NCBI GenBank assembly: GCA_026874595.1
Contig: CM049310.1
Coordinates: 43,157,558-43,221,557, forward strand
Origin: Sipunculus nudus
Taxonomy: Eukaryota; Annelida; Sipuncula; Golfingiida; Sipunculidae
DNA length: 64,000 nt
Reading direction: 5' to 3'
Part shown: in pieces, positions 23,641-36,849 of the stretch
How positions within the stretch are numbered: the stretch's first letter is position 1
Layout of the letters: each line of letters begins with the position of its first letter
The notes under the pieces: model-generated
Databases searched by the model: none
The model's input: the letters and a program-made list of their open reading frames with translations, nothing else
Told to the model about the DNA's origin: nothing
Made by a program: the position numbers and the translations under genes

Positions 23641-26200
23641 GACATTTGAAGTATTATTTCATAGCTAATATTACCTAGTTTCTATGATAATCTACACACA
23701 CGGCCGCCCCGAAGGTGAATGTAATACATTATGTCGGACAGCCTGTTGTTTAAAAGGTGTACTTTTACAAGACGCGGCATATGTTGTAATAATGTTATGA
23801 TAAGTGGATGAATTGCCCACCACTCCAACTGGCCTGTTATTGTTCCTTTGCTATAAATGGTCGATATGAACATCTAACGTGTAACAAGTAGACCAGAAGC
23901 CCTGGTTGTATATTTAATATCAACAATATCCAAAAATAAATATGTGTCATGGAGTAAAAACGAAAGTGGTGTATCCGTTGTCAGTGATAAATTCTGATTT
24001 ATCAGCACTCTGGACTTAGACTTGTATTTTTTAAAAATAAAGATCCTAAGGGAACAAGATTAAAACGCAACGACAAAGAGTAAATGGTATTTACTGTATC
24101 CGCATTCCGTCATTAAATCCTTATACTGAAGTATCTGCTTCTATAGCAAAGCAGTCGAAGCAATTTTCTAAAGAATCTCGGCACGCGATGCTGTAGTCGT
24201 TTTTGCAGCATCAGAGTATTCCATGTGTATCCACAGATTTTTGTAAAAGTAGTGTATGCAAACCAGCCTGTCCAACTAGATAAAAAAATGGTCAGGTATG
24301 ATGGTTTATATAATACCAAAATAAGTATTTAAAATAAAACCATATTGCTTGAACAAAATTTGTTCTTGCTAATTTGGCGATTTATGGATATTAACATATA
24401 TTAAAGGCCGACCGATTCTCTTTCCATTTCCCTTATTTTCAAATATCACAAGCGCGTCCTTCAGGAAGCATTGTCTGTGAATGAGGATTTAGATGACCAT
24501 ACGATAATTTTGTTACGTTATTATTATTGACCATTTGTATTTCTATCAGATAAGTTTTCCATCAGAGAAGGTCTTAGTCATGTGAGTGGATCTCTGAGTT
24601 TGTGTTGGGATTTCACCAAATTGCATTGTAGCCTGTGTCAGTTAATCAGGGATTGACTCAAGGGTTATATAAACTCAAGGGCTTTCAAGTGCTAAGTCTT
24701 AATCACTGTATGCTACTTGATATCGTTCCTCAAGTTATATCATATATACACACCACATACATTGAAAACCTTGGGCATCCGTCAGTCATTCGCGTAAAAA
24801 GTAATTGAAACAACATGCTTTGATAAAAGCCAGACAATATTCAACATTTGGACAGGGGTTTTCTTTTTCCCATTTTGTCTTTCTACTTATCATGCTATTT
24901 AGGATAACTTGTTTAATGGTGTGTTTCTGTTTAAATACAAACAGATAATAAAACACCGGTATACAAATCTAGATATTTTCATAATTCAGGAGCAATTTTT
25001 TTTTTATTTGGGATATTATTCAGACCAGGATATAGGTGTAGGATTATTTTGATATACCAGTACATGTACAACTGTCTAACAAAAAAGCAGTCCCAATGTC
25101 GCTGATATATGCAGAATATAGATACCAATACAGGTATCAGAGATCATTATATATGGTGGTGTGCTTGGGTCCTGAATCTGATAGACTCATCGTTGGAAGA
25201 GGTATACGCACCCTCGGATCTTTTTTTACAAGGACTTTACAAAGTCTAGCCGTATTTATGCTGGTCTGATCGGTTTCTTATTTCTCAAAGGATGTTATAT
25301 GTTCCTCTCTCCTACGATGGTCAGATTAGAAGCCGATGTTTTCGACTGGTAACGAGGCTAGGTCAGCCATCTTATAGCTGGGACAAACTACCGACGATGG
25401 AGTGTTTATAATTACTGCTAATATCCTTGACGAAAGGAAAGCACTGCCAGAAACATACATGTTACCTCACGTGGAGGGCTAGTCAGTGTTAATGTTCAAG
25501 TTGAATTTAAATGGAAAATATTTAAATTTACCAAGTGTAATGAATTTAATAGAGCTTCATTTTGTGACAATGGAATATGAATAAATATGACATGTCTATA
25601 GATATATTTCGGTAAAATAACTTCTTTTATGCAGAAGTCGTGATTGACATTTCAGACAGGTATCTTGCTCCTTCCCCTAGTTGCTGAAGCAAAGTGACAC
25701 GTACCTTTGACAACCAAACTGTCACCAATTGTATGTCCATTGTCTAGTGTTACAATGACATTATTTAATCTGGTATTAACGATTTTTTATTGAATCTATG
25801 CTTAGTGACGGAAATTAAGATGAGTCATGATATACGAGAGAAACGATAGGTGATTGGTTATCAGGTGACCGGTTGTAACTTTTTTCACCAAGAATGCTGC
25901 ATTAAAAGGTAGTTTGTGTCCTGTTTAGTGAACCGTATTCATTGGTAAAATGTTATTCCAAGATGTATATAATACGTAATTTATCTCAATTTGTATCTGT
26001 TTTTTTAAATGGTTAACATCGGTGTAGCGAGGAGTAATCTGAAGTCTTTACGCCGGTTTGCCAAGCAAGAGGGAAAATTCTGCTAATCACGGTCCAGTTG
26101 AAGAATAATTCACAATACTGTAAATCCGTGAAAGATAGGCCATGTTGTTTAGGAAGACTTAGAATTTTAATACCAGTTTGCCAATACATTTTACAGTTCT
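23641..26200. other. AT-rich non-coding stretch
   Basis: About 2.5 kb without a recognised gene, repeat or strong motif. Confidence 0.5.
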
Positions 26201-27840
26201 TGGAATACAAAGAACGAATCACTCGAATCACCTCGGGAGCAAGTAATTTGATTGGTGGAAAGCCAGCCGGTAATGTCTTTGGGAGTGGCATGTCGTCGGG
26301 GACTTATTGGTGGCTCGTCACATTAGACTGTGAGTGAGGCTCTAATCGTGGCAAATCAAGGGGTTAACCACTGAGGGTAAAAGCTCTGCCCCTATAAATC
26401 TCAACACACCCCGTCGTTCTTATCTACGTTTTTACAGCATTTCTCTAAATTAGTTCGGCCCCGCTTTGATAATGGCCAGTTAGCCCGCCTTGCGTACTTT
26501 CACAAACGGTAGTCATAAAGACTAATGGTGCCTTTCGACAAATGCCGTCGTTACCCTGCTTTTAGTCTGTAGAAATTAATTCATTTCTTAGGTTCATGGA
26601 ACAATCGGTCCCTATTTAACTTAAACCTGGGATATTTTCCACAATAAAAGTCGTTATGAGAAAAATAATATCCCCCTAAACCAAACCAGATGGCATAAAG
26701 ATAAGGAGTCGAGGCCTTCATTAAGGGCTTTGGAGTAGGAACATTTAGTGTGTGTTATAGACCAATTGTCAGAAAGTACGTGTGTTTATTGGGCTTTCAT
26801 AAGCTGGATTTTAAGTGATTTATAGGAAAACAACTCTGATTTCTACCACACGAAATTGCGATATGTGCAAAGCCATGATATCATGACTCAATAAGTTTTT
26901 TTAATCTTGGCTTACGTAATGGTAGTTATATAGAGCAAAACAATCAATGTTGCGACTTTATGATTCGATTTGGTTGGAGAGTACACCGAACCCACTATAT
27001 AATGAACTATAATACTGGAAATATTAATTTAAATAAAAATCATTTCCAAGTAATTATAATCATGTCCCTTAAGTCTCATTAGTGTGTAGGCGACAGACTT
27101 AAAAAAGAAATACACCTACATTTATAGATTAAAAAAATCGACACATTTAATGATGTTTTTAAAGACTTTTTAGTCGATATGCAGAATCAATATTTTAATG
27201 CAACATTTGGCTTCATTTCTTTAAACAAGTCCCACTACCATTTCACCGGCAACCGTTATTAGTTAACAGTTGGAGTGATAGATACTTTTATTTCAGTACA
27301 ACCCTGAAAGATAAAATTCGTAACAGCTAATTTCTAATGGGGTAATCTAATCGCGACATATATGTAGTCACAAAACACATGACTCGGTTTTAAAGGGTTT
27401 TTTCTTCTTTATTACACTTTCATTCGGTTCTGGACATACAGATGTATGCAAATTACACCGATGAACAATATCGTAAATCGTAATGTCGTAAAAAAAATGA
27501 TAAAAAAATACGTTCCAGTGACTTCACTTTTGCGAACAACATTTTTAAATTGGATTTACAAAAAAAGTACTCGGGGAAAAAATGATGACAACAAGAAACA
27601 AAGGATTATTTACTATGTGTCCCAGTAATGTACAATTCAGTAATACTTAACCAAAAATAAAATCATTTCATCAGAAAAAAATGTTTGCGTTCTTTAGTTG
27701 TTTCCCTTGAAATTAGTCGAAATGTGCTGTCAACAACAATAGTAATATAGTGAGCAACTTACAGTCAATCTCCATTTTGTCTATTTATTGAAGTAATTTA
27801 AGCTAACATCAAACAGACTTTCGTATAAAACCAAACGAGT
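26201..27840. other. Mixed non-coding stretch
   Basis: The first 400 bp (26210-26600) are somewhat GC-richer, then AT-rich. No gene or repeat recognised. Confidence 0.4.
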
Positions 27841-28209
27841 TGGTTTGGCTTACATGTGTCTGTGGTTTTATATACCAAATTCCTATTTGAGTCCTGCTCG
27901 AGGTCTTCTTGCCATTGTAGGTTTAAACGATGTTCTGTTTGTGGTTCTTAAATGTGGCCTTTGCACACTAATTAGCGACATGAATTGCCGGAAACGTTTT
28001 GTACCCGGACGTAGGAGGCCCAGGCGCTGTCAAAAACCATGCAAATTGCCACATAAGTTCAAGAGTTAAAAGAAATGTCAAATATATTTTTAGGATGTCC
28101 CATCAGCGTTTCTTGCAACGGTGACTGGAGATATCTTGGTAAAACCAAAGTGACTATAATTGCATCTAGCGTTCGAGTTACTGAAAGAAGTGCTGAACAT
28201 ATATAACAC
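27841..28209. other. Non-coding DNA with a POU octamer
   Basis: A perfect ATGCAAAT octamer lies at 28039-28046, just after a CpG-containing patch (27980-28035). A 74-codon frame here (27845-28069) starts at TTG and is not convincing. Confidence 0.3.
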
Positions 28210-28840
28210 GGCTCATGTGACATGAGAGAAACCACTCCTGGAATTGGTCAGCTGTCCTTAAACTCTGTAGCCGAATTGTTCTGTCTATTAAGGACAGCTA
28301 ATTCTGCCTTGGCCCGGTGTTATAAGCCCTTTACACTTGGCCTCTCAGCAGCATTAGGCCAGCTACGGCGGTGGCCATTTAGCGACCTGCGTGGTGCATT
28401 TAACAAAGGATGGGGTGTCTTGTTTCGCTGTTCACTTGACAGGAGGCACTTTAGGGAAGCCATGCATAGAGCCGTCATGTGCCTCCTTAATTATCTCAAA
28501 CCTCTCTAGTATCCAATTGTCCGCTGGTCACTACCTTGTTCGCACCGGCTTTAAGGTCCGTTGATCAATCCTTGATCCAATTGGCGATGTTCGCTCTCTC
28601 GGGTCCCTGAAAGGCGGTGACTGGACCACATTTGATCTCAAACAGGGTTAGAGCCGCAGAGCGATTTCCGATAGATAGATGACCGTCTGGGTGAAGCCCA
28701 AGAGCATATTGAAATCTTACGGGGAGCTCGTAAAAATCAATTAAGACATATGATCGTACGCTGGTCATTGATTTGTCACATAGACGTAGTGTAATACGGA
28801 TCAAATACACACACGGTTGCCCCATCTGAGTGTATCCATC
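28210..28840. other. GC-richer island, strongest candidate conserved non-coding element
   Basis: Over 600 bp of near-balanced, repeat-free DNA lie in AT-rich surroundings. It contains AACAAAGGATGG (Sox/TCF-like), CTTAATTATC (homeodomain-like), CATTTAACAAAG, GGTCAGCTGTCC (E-box) and CCAATTGG-like words. Open frames exist on both strands with no recognisable product. Confidence 0.4.
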
Positions 28841-29875
28841 ACCTCATTCCGTTGTTCTTCCATTCACGATGGGCCCACAGACGTTTTCCGTGACGGTATA
28901 CTGCCCTATCACGCAGCTAATGGAAGAAAAATACACTATACAACACCCAGTTAACTCCACCATGTCAATAGAACTGTCTGCTTTAGCATGATGGGACGTA
29001 CTTGTTGTGAGAGCTCCCGGGTTTTGTCATGGTGTGAATGGACCTATTACCTCAGGAAGGACACGTTTGCTGACATCGGTTACTGCATCTGTTTTATACT
29101 AACTGACTCCGCTCCAGGGCTCACTGCCAGCAGGATACACTTTTTTAAGCCGTGCCTATTTCCTTGTTTTTCTTTACGTGTGTAAGTCTTACAAACACCT
29201 TTCGTTGATGCCTTAAAACAAAGAGTCATAACAATTGAACCTAAAATTCAATAAAATCTTGCAGTTTACGCAGCTGTGGTATAATGGTGTGGTAAACATG
29301 ATCATACTCGCTTATCAGACACTTTTTAATTTTATTATTATTATTAGTAGTAGTAGTTGTTGTTGTTAATTTTTTTATTTCCCACTGTACAATTTTATAA
29401 CAAATCCTTCGATTTTTACTGTTTACTGTTTTACTGTTTGAAATGAGCTATTGTTCCATCTGGTTGCATTCGAAAGTTTTTATTCAAAAGAAATTTTATA
29501 CAGATACAGTAAAGTTGAGTTTCTTTTCTCTTTTTTGCTGTACAACTTAGAGATGAATTTTTATTGGAACATATTTATTTAAATCAGGGTTGTACATCAA
29601 CAGCCAGTAGAGTCTTCTTTTCTCTTTTAAAATATCTGACACATTGGGTCATAGTTAATATATGCTAAAATATGTGTTCATCATTTAACTGTCATCAAAC
29701 CAGAACTTGTTAGATTTCATACTCATCACACCAATAAAGATGTGAACGACCAGTTTCTTTTAAAATTCAAACCAACAGGCTGAAACACTCACATACGTAC
29801 ACCCCAAAAACTGAATAAGACATATGTAAACAAAACAAATCAATATATTGAAAGGAAAAAAAAAAGACACTTTAT
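28841..29875. other. Non-coding stretch
   Basis: Near-balanced to about 29190, then AT-rich with a short TTA/TAG/TTG run at 29331-29368. No gene recognised. Confidence 0.4.
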
Positions 29876-30560
29876 TCCCTGGAGAGGCGCTCCATATGTA
29901 CAATCACTGATGATTACTAATGTCCGAAAATCAACACAGAAATAAGCACCAAGTCCATCAGATACATTACACAGAGCAGTCTCTTTGTTTACATATCTCC
30001 TGATCACATGACACACGTGACATCGGAATATCGCGCTGGCCGGCTCACCCTGTGTACGCGCTGTGTTCACAGTACAATCAGTCCACAGATACACGGAGCT
30101 CCGACCAGCAATAGTCCCTCTTTGGTGTACTGGTATGACTCTTGACATAGAATAAATGTCTTTCACAGCTGATGTCTTCTGGAATCATCAAGCCCTAGGT
30201 AAGCAAACATGCTTCCTAAAAACGATGTCCAGTACCTCCACAGTTACGAGTTTTAATGAAGTTCACGGCCTGTTCTTAGACGCGCTCACAACAGGTATAA
30301 CTGCCAAATTACCAGTCCGTCGGCAAAATGCGATACTCGCCCTGAAGTCCGTTACAGAGAAATCACCATGGCCTTCCTTAGAAATCGACTTTCCACGCTT
30401 GCAGACATCATATCTCAGCTGTTTAGACTCTGATGCACGCAGACCTGCCCCTGGACTGTAGACACCGTCCGGCTATACCGAAACATGTACGCTGACCGGG
30501 CACTTGTCGTTCATCGCTTCATCACTTATATTTGCTTGCTGACGTCACAAGTCCTGACCG
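29876..30560. other. GC-richer island, possible exon or non-coding transcript
   Basis: A near-balanced block begins next to a minus-strand AATAAA at 29870-29875 (plus strand TTTATT), itself followed on the minus strand by a T-rich run. This is the layout of a 3' end of a minus-strand transcript. A plus-strand frame (30156-30461, 101 codons) and a minus-strand frame (29840-30166) exist but show no known domain. A CRE palindrome sits at the right end. Confidence 0.3.
30540..30547. promoter_or_regulatory. CRE palindrome
   Basis: Complete TGACGTCA octamer. Confidence 0.4.
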
Positions 30561-31790
30561 TCTTCTGGCCAATCTCTCTATAATACCGACCGTCAATAAC
30601 AACATGAATTCAATTATGGACACGAACCACAGATAAAACCTACAAAAACAAAACAGGTGCTATTCCGTTGAATTCTACATCAAACACTCGTTACTATAGA
30701 GACCGCCAAACAGAGACGACTCCGAACGAATTAAACTGTACTGAAATTAACATCAAACGAGACACGTGTGCTCTCTAACCAACGCTCTCACGCTAATATC
30801 AAAACATGATGCTCTATATAAATGTACAATAAATTATCAAAACAATCATCTGGTTATACTCCCTACTTGAATATGCAGTTCAAAAACTAAGTCACAGTTC
30901 TCTGGTGACAATACTCTCTACGTATTTTGAAAAATTTAATTTTGCTTTAAAAATACATTGGCCGCCCATACAGAGAGGGTTCAGTGATCAGAATTAAGGC
31001 TCACCACATCTTACAGCTCGTCATCACGCGGCTGCTATCAGTTTCTTAATTACAAGTTTTAAATCTGAGAATTAATTAATTATGGTTTGTCGCCTTGATA
31101 TACAGGATTAATAAAGGTCATGTTCTGGCTTTTGTTTACCTCATGCCGTCTGCTCCATCATGATAATTTGCTATTGATCAAACGTGTTTTATCATCAGTG
31201 TACACGGCCATGTGGGCGGCTGTGGGTGATATCATGTCATAGGTTCTGGTGGGTGTAAAACGCAATAAACAAAGAAAAATTGGATCATGCATAATTCAAA
31301 TCAGGGGAAAGCAGCCAAGTCTCATTCGATTAATTATATATGGGCCCTCTACACCGGGGTATTCAAGGTTAAAGCCCGAGGAGTCTCCCACCACACTATA
31401 TAATATAATGAGTTTTTAACAACTGAAATATATATATAGTCATTTACCTTTCAGATATTTGAAAATTAATATTAAATATATTTTATATAAAGATATAAAT
31501 TTTTGCCTGTCATTCTAATGTACAGTTTTCTATCAAATAATACAATAAAATACAAAATAATCAGACAATTCTGAATTAAATCTGAATAAAGAAAGCTTAA
31601 TATGCCGGTGCTGTCATATAAAACATATCGGTACACAATGCAGTCACACAGTAAACATTGCGTATACAGCGCCATGTATAGCCTGAAGTTTTTTTAATAC
31701 AAGTGGTAGTCAGTTGTAAAAACTTAAGGAGAGTCTTGTTGCTTATATACTAAAGCTGTAGGAGTCTACGTGACAATTATCGGATAAGAT
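30561..31790. other. AT-rich non-coding stretch
   Basis: No gene recognised. At 31321-31410 a GC-rich core is bracketed by CTCATT...AATGAG and TA-rich arms, which hints at a tiny inverted-repeat element but is not convincing. Confidence 0.4.
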
Positions 31791-32060
31791 CAGCTATGCC
31801 GCCCCCGCGCGTTTACGGGAAGGAATTTAGGATTTCGGATGTATTCAATGCCAATTAGGACCTTCAGCAGGTGATAATCCCAGCCAGGCTTTGACAGACA
31901 GGGTCACCCGTAGGACAGGTATTCACTTTCACTCGTACCTGCGGGCTAGAGCTTGTAGCCATGGCTACCAGCTTCTTCTGTGGCTCTTACTGCTGTTTAT
32001 CCGACAGTAGTGCAAGTATCACTTGCAACTAAGCAATCCTACAGCCATGTGGCGGACACC
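31791..32060. other. GC-richer patch with a perfect X-box
   Basis: Near-balanced DNA that carries the palindromic X-box at 31955-31968 and leads directly into a tRNA-like sequence. Confidence 0.3.
31955..31968. promoter_or_regulatory. Perfect palindromic RFX X-box
   Basis: GTAGCCATGGCTAC is its own reverse complement and fits GTNRCCNNGGYNAC exactly. RFX transcription factors bind such sites; use here is inference. Confidence 0.45.
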
Positions 32061-32140
32061 TCACCCGGTGGTCGAGTGGTAAGCGCTTCCGACTTGTATC
32101 TAGTTTACCAGGATATGTTGGTTCGATTTAGACTGTCGCA
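32061..32140 (+). mobile_element. tRNA-derived SINE head
   Basis: GGTGGTCGAGTGGTAAGCGC (A-box-like, 32068-32087) resembles the D arm of Leu/Ser-type tRNAs. A B box TTGGTTCGATTTA lies at 32118-32130. The arms do not form a proper tRNA. It shares the GTCGAG-GGTAA core with the 6.6-kb copy. The SINE body probably continues to about 32340, but its end is not visible. Confidence 0.5.
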
Positions 32141-34470
32141 TGCCTCGCTCCATGTCGGACTATCAGTCAGTCTCAAAATGACGAAACCATTGGCTTCCGG
32201 TTGCGGCAGAGTCCCGGACTTAAAGGTTCCTATCCCGATAGATGACTTATATTATATGAAAGGCAATACCCAGAATCTTTTATACGATAAAGGCCTGAGA
32301 GGCAGATCCCATCGCACACAGGTTTTTATTTTGGTTAATATCCATGTACGTGTTTAACACTGACCTCCCGCCAAAAAAATCCACACACAACGGGCAGCTA
32401 GTCAGACGAAACAGAGTTTTGCAAAGGCTGTCTTGGAACTAGTGACCTTTTACTTTCAACTATATAAGCAGCTTACCACCTTAGATTACGTGGTTTCTCT
32501 GTTTCCATGCAAAATTGGCGCATATACCGTGGTTTCTAACAGCCTGTATAAAACAAAGCTCAAAAATTCGTCACAGAGGCGCTGTGAGCACTTTTCTTTA
32601 CAGGAAAGACCTCAGTTCATTAACGTGTACGTAACTTAAGCCAGAAATCACATAAATTAGGTGAATAGCTGGCTCTAAGCAGTTACACATACCTCATATT
32701 TGGTGCTAACATATATGGGCTATGGACAAAGAATCCAGAGAACTATTTGATATCTGTAATAGCTCAATGTTATTTTGTATTCACCCCTTTGGAAAATGCA
32801 GCTCCAGGTAGCCGAGAGATTTTAATCGTCCTTGCGATATCAACTCTCCCTTTCGGTGACAATTAAGTCAAATCCATGTTAAACATGTCAAGAATAAGAA
32901 CACATGACATAAAACATATAACATCTCTGTATTTTGAAATTCACACATATACACGTTCACGCAAGTGTTTAGGATCGTCAGCCTGATGGTCCGATATTTT
33001 ATTTGTCCGACAGCAATATCTATATGTGTTCTTTACACAGCGCAGTAGCTATACCCTCTATAAATCATATTCAGACCTTGTATAGACCACGTGTTTCCGA
33101 TGCCTCGGGAGCGTATTTCATAAAAGGCTCCTGAGGTAATGGAAGCGACAGACAAAAGGACTGAAGGAAAGCTTGATTAAGCGATGGGATGCAGTCAAGC
33201 GCGAAAGGACGAAAGGAAAATGGTATTACTGTGGAGGAATGAGTTGAAGCACCAATAAAGGACCAACCCCCAAAACACACACACACTCAAAAAAAATTTA
33301 TATTATATCAAATTGTTGGAAGAATTAATGGAGTTTTATTTATCTCATAGTCGAAGCATTTTTTTTAATCGTTTCCCTTAAAGGGTTTCTTTTTTTTCAC
33401 ATTTGAGACGTTTAGCCCGACTGAAAAGTTAACAATGCCCCCCCCCCCCACACACGCACACACCGAAAAAAAAGTGTTCAAACAGATCACCGCTCGGCGA
33501 AGGACGGCAAAAATCACAATTATAGCGATAATATTTTTACCACTTGTGGTGAAGAGAAGCAATAGCCAGTCAGATCTATAAATTGTGGTCTTGTTCTGCA
33601 TTTATTGCCAAATTAACTCGTCAGATTAATCAAGATCTGTCAAAATGACGAGATATTGTTCTCCTATGCTCCCTCATACAAGTTAATTATCTGTTTCTAC
33701 CTGGAATTCAGACTTTTCTGGTAATAGTATTCCGGTAGAACCTAAATTTAGTCATAAAGGATACCGTAACGAGTGACCATAATAACTATAAAAATAGTAT
33801 AACATAACTATGTAATATATATTTATATATGTCAATACTAATCCTTAATATAAATACATACATATTATTTGATTATATAGATAAATACTTTTCATTCTGT
33901 GTCGAGTGGGATTGCCTGTATTATTGTAAAATAAATTAAAGTAAATGTAATTTTAGCAAACCATTTATGTATGGTTTGAATTACAAAGAATGCTTGATTT
34001 CCAAGAAAAACATGTTGTTCAATCTGTGTGTAGATAGCTGATAGTTGCTTCTCTGTTCCGTAATTTTAATCATTTTAAATTGTCTGACAGTTGAATAAAT
34101 TTTTACATAGAATAATGACTACTTGAAACCTAAAATTTCTAATAATCTATTAGATATTCGAGTAGATTCTTGGTATCGCCTGAGGGTCTGAACCAAGAGC
34201 GAGTAATGACAAAAATGCGTTCTAGTCAAACGATGAAACGAATGTGCTTTTGGTCGGGCCTTGTTGCTCTTCGGTTGATAAGGATCATCCACTTATGTTT
34301 GATTTATTACTTGTAAATGATGTCAGTTTCCGGTGTTTTAGAAAATAAATACCACCATGCATTTTATGAAACTGTTCACTGTTCACGGCGGTACAGTTTG
34401 ATTATTAATATCCCAGTGGTTCTGTTCGGTTGTGCCTATAGACCGGTTTGATATGCCTGTGTGTTCGTTT
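32141..34470. other. Non-coding stretch with small repeats
   Basis: The first 200 bp may be SINE body. C12 with CA repeat at 33438-33462 and CACACACACAC near 33278-33287. AT-rich at 33780-33900. No gene recognised. Confidence 0.45.
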
Positions 34471-34484
34471 GCTGCAGGTAAGAC
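34456..34484 (+). promoter_or_regulatory. Candidate recursive-splice (ratchet) site
   Basis: A pyrimidine-rich run ending TTTGCTGCAG (to 34477) abuts GTAAGA (from 34478), so a 3' splice site and a 5' splice site share one junction. This is the hallmark of zero-length recursive splice sites in very long introns. A chance match or a true microexon is possible. Confidence 0.25.
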
Positions 34485-34616
34485 GATTAATCTTTTTAAA
34501 AATCCCTTCCACAAAAAATCTAACCAGGCACTTATAAATTATTTAACAGGATAGAAAATTTGGTTGTGGAACATGATTTGTACCGTTTTAGCTTCATTAT
34601 GGTATTATGACCATTA

Positions 34617-34631
34617 CCAACAGATGGCGCT
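34617..34631 (+). promoter_or_regulatory. CTCF-like site, plus orientation
   Basis: CCAACAGATGGCGCT matches the CTCF core pattern CCANYAGRKGGC with the AGATGGCGC form seen in invertebrate sites. Confidence 0.4.
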
Positions 34632-34657
34632 TCAAATTTGTGATGAAGGGTTTGCAG

Positions 34658-34740
34658 TAGGGCTGGAACGAATCACCTTTGCACCGATACATCGCAAAAC
34701 AAAGTCAAATATGGTAATATATCTTTATCGTTAGATGTCC
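34658..34740 (+). mobile_element. Possible hAT-like terminal fragment
   Basis: TAGGGCTGGAACGAATCACC followed by CGATACATCGC resembles the ends of hAT elements that start TAGGGCTG. No partner end or target duplication was found nearby. Confidence 0.3.
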
Positions 34741-36205
34741 CCGTATCGTGAGTGACTTGATTAGATCATCCGATGTATTGTTATTTCATAACTAGCGACA
34801 TACCAATAAATTCAAGATGCGACCTCTGACATCCGGGTTTTATTGTATACGCATATTGGCAGCTCCGATGAGCTATCAGGTTTCGATAAGTACACGGAGA
34901 TGTGAGAAGAGAATACTCGAGGACATCGTCCAAGCGAGATTTGTTATCTCGGGAGAGAGCTTGGTAGCAAGGTGACGTGAATCGACATAGTTCTCGGTGG
35001 AATAACGCTTTTTGGGACCACACCTAAATCTTCAAATTAGAGAAGGCAATCCATGCATGTTGAGGTTTTCCGAGTACCGGAAATGTTGCTACATTCTCGT
35101 GCAGAACTAGAAACGTATGTTTAGAGGTTCATTAAACAATAGTTTACAACGCAAAGCGGAACGCCTTGCATGCCAGATGAATCCTATAGAGCTTATTAAA
35201 GTGTTTATAAACGGTTACGAGCTGTGAACCGCTGTAAAATGACTTAATATTGACGTTGTATTCCTACAAGTTTGACGGAAACAATGAATCTAATAAGCAC
35301 ATCATTCTCGCACATATGCCATTAGAAAAAGTGCATTTCAGGTTGGAAAAACTGCATATGGATGGCAGAGTCTAATAAAGGGTTTATTAATGAACATAAG
35401 AAAGACTAATACGTTAACTCTGCTTTTTAAATAACATAGTTGTTGAAAACCTATAATATATTCACCGGATGTATGCAAGAAGTCCCCCTCTGTATATTAT
35501 GTTATGTTTATCTGGTCAATAATATATACCAATAATGCTACCTCTTTTAGATATCAATTAGATGGCGTTTTACTTCATGTTCATGATATGGCCCTTTTAT
35601 TCATGATATGGACCTTTACACAGTGGGGTTCGTATAAGTAAACATGTCAGGAAATCTGTTTTATTCATTTTTACTGAATAATGGATAAAACAGTGTATCA
35701 CGCCAAAATAATTTCCCTTTTTTTAGAAGAAATCAGTTTTTGTCCACTGAAAACTAATGGAGGGCATGGCATTATATAAAAGAGATTATAAAGTATATTG
35801 AATACGCAGTGGCTAAGTAAGAACGAAGGAAATGTAAAAAGAGAATTGAATCAAATTGCATATAAAAAACAAAACGAACTTATTGAGTGTAAAAAGATTT
35901 CGTCGGTTTCACACTGTGGTAATTATGAGAAATATTGCATTATTTGCCTAACACATGGGCCGACGCGGATTAACATAAACATGAACATTTAGGTTTTGGC
36001 GTTAAGAACTTAACATCAAAAGTGATGTTTGGTAAAAACACGGTAAACAGAACGTTTTTTTGAATCGTGATAAATTTTTATTTTTTAAGTTCGTTAGTTG
36101 AGACAAATAGTCATTGTCTTGCACAATCCCTTACCGGAAGAGGTTTTTTTAAAATAGGCACGGTGCCCATTGTCACAAAAAAGGCCCATGGAGACGACGG
36201 AGTTA
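34741..36205. other. AT-rich non-coding stretch
   Basis: A GC-richer patch lies at 34795-35020. GGAAATCTG/GATATGG words repeat around 35580-35615 (two TTCATGATATGG copies, 21 bp apart). No gene recognised. Confidence 0.45.
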
Positions 36206-36849
36206 GTCAACACTAGGGCGGGGCATCGGTCAGTCAATTAAGGTACAATACGTATTGCGATACACTTAAAGCATTATCCGATATGTATTGACGATACGCT
36301 TCCTTTATCTTCGTGTATTATTCTTTTTTTTTATAAAAGCTCTTTTCTTATATGGAACGCGCGAAATTGATGCACTAATCAGATTTAAAATAATGGATTA
36401 TCAAGTTAAATGCATGTCCTACTGAGATAACAATTTGGTTGTTAAAACATGCAATGCATGTTTTTTTATTGTAGCTGTATGTAAATTGAACATAGATTTA
36501 AAAGATAACGAGGACCGAAGGTAATATATTCCTAAATCATCGCTCACTTGCGACGGCTTCTCTTGGAAGCACCGACAAGTGTACATTCATTCCTCAACCA
36601 CTCTATCACACGACCATATTTGTGATCTGAATTACGTCTTAAAGGCGAACATAAGAAATATTAAATAGCTTTAGCATATATAAATAGTTTACATCGTATT
36701 TCGAGTCAGGGTTGTATCTCTATTTATTAGCAGTCGTTTTGTTTTCTCGATACGACAATACAACCTGCATTGCATATCGGTAACCGAATCGACGTGGCGT
36801 ATCAATATGGATCAATATATCGATATATTGATACAACCCTAGTCAACAC
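36206..36849. mobile_element. Non-autonomous hAT element with perfect 8-bp target duplication
   Basis: The element spans 36214-36841 (628 bp) and is flanked by identical GTCAACAC octamers (36206-36213 and 36842-36849). Ends are TAGGGCGG...CAACCCTA, so the terminal inverted repeat is short (TAGGG, then TxG). Sub-terminal DNA is rich in CGATA/TATCG words, and a perfect 22-bp palindrome occupies 36811-36832. No transposase reading frame is present. The 8-bp duplication and TAGGG ends are diagnostic of the hAT superfamily; the intact duplication suggests it is not very old. Confidence 0.85.

Noticed and set aside
31321-31410. Tiny inverted-repeat element (CTCATT...AATGAG)
   Set aside because: The arms are AT-rich and only six bases match cleanly; no target duplication.
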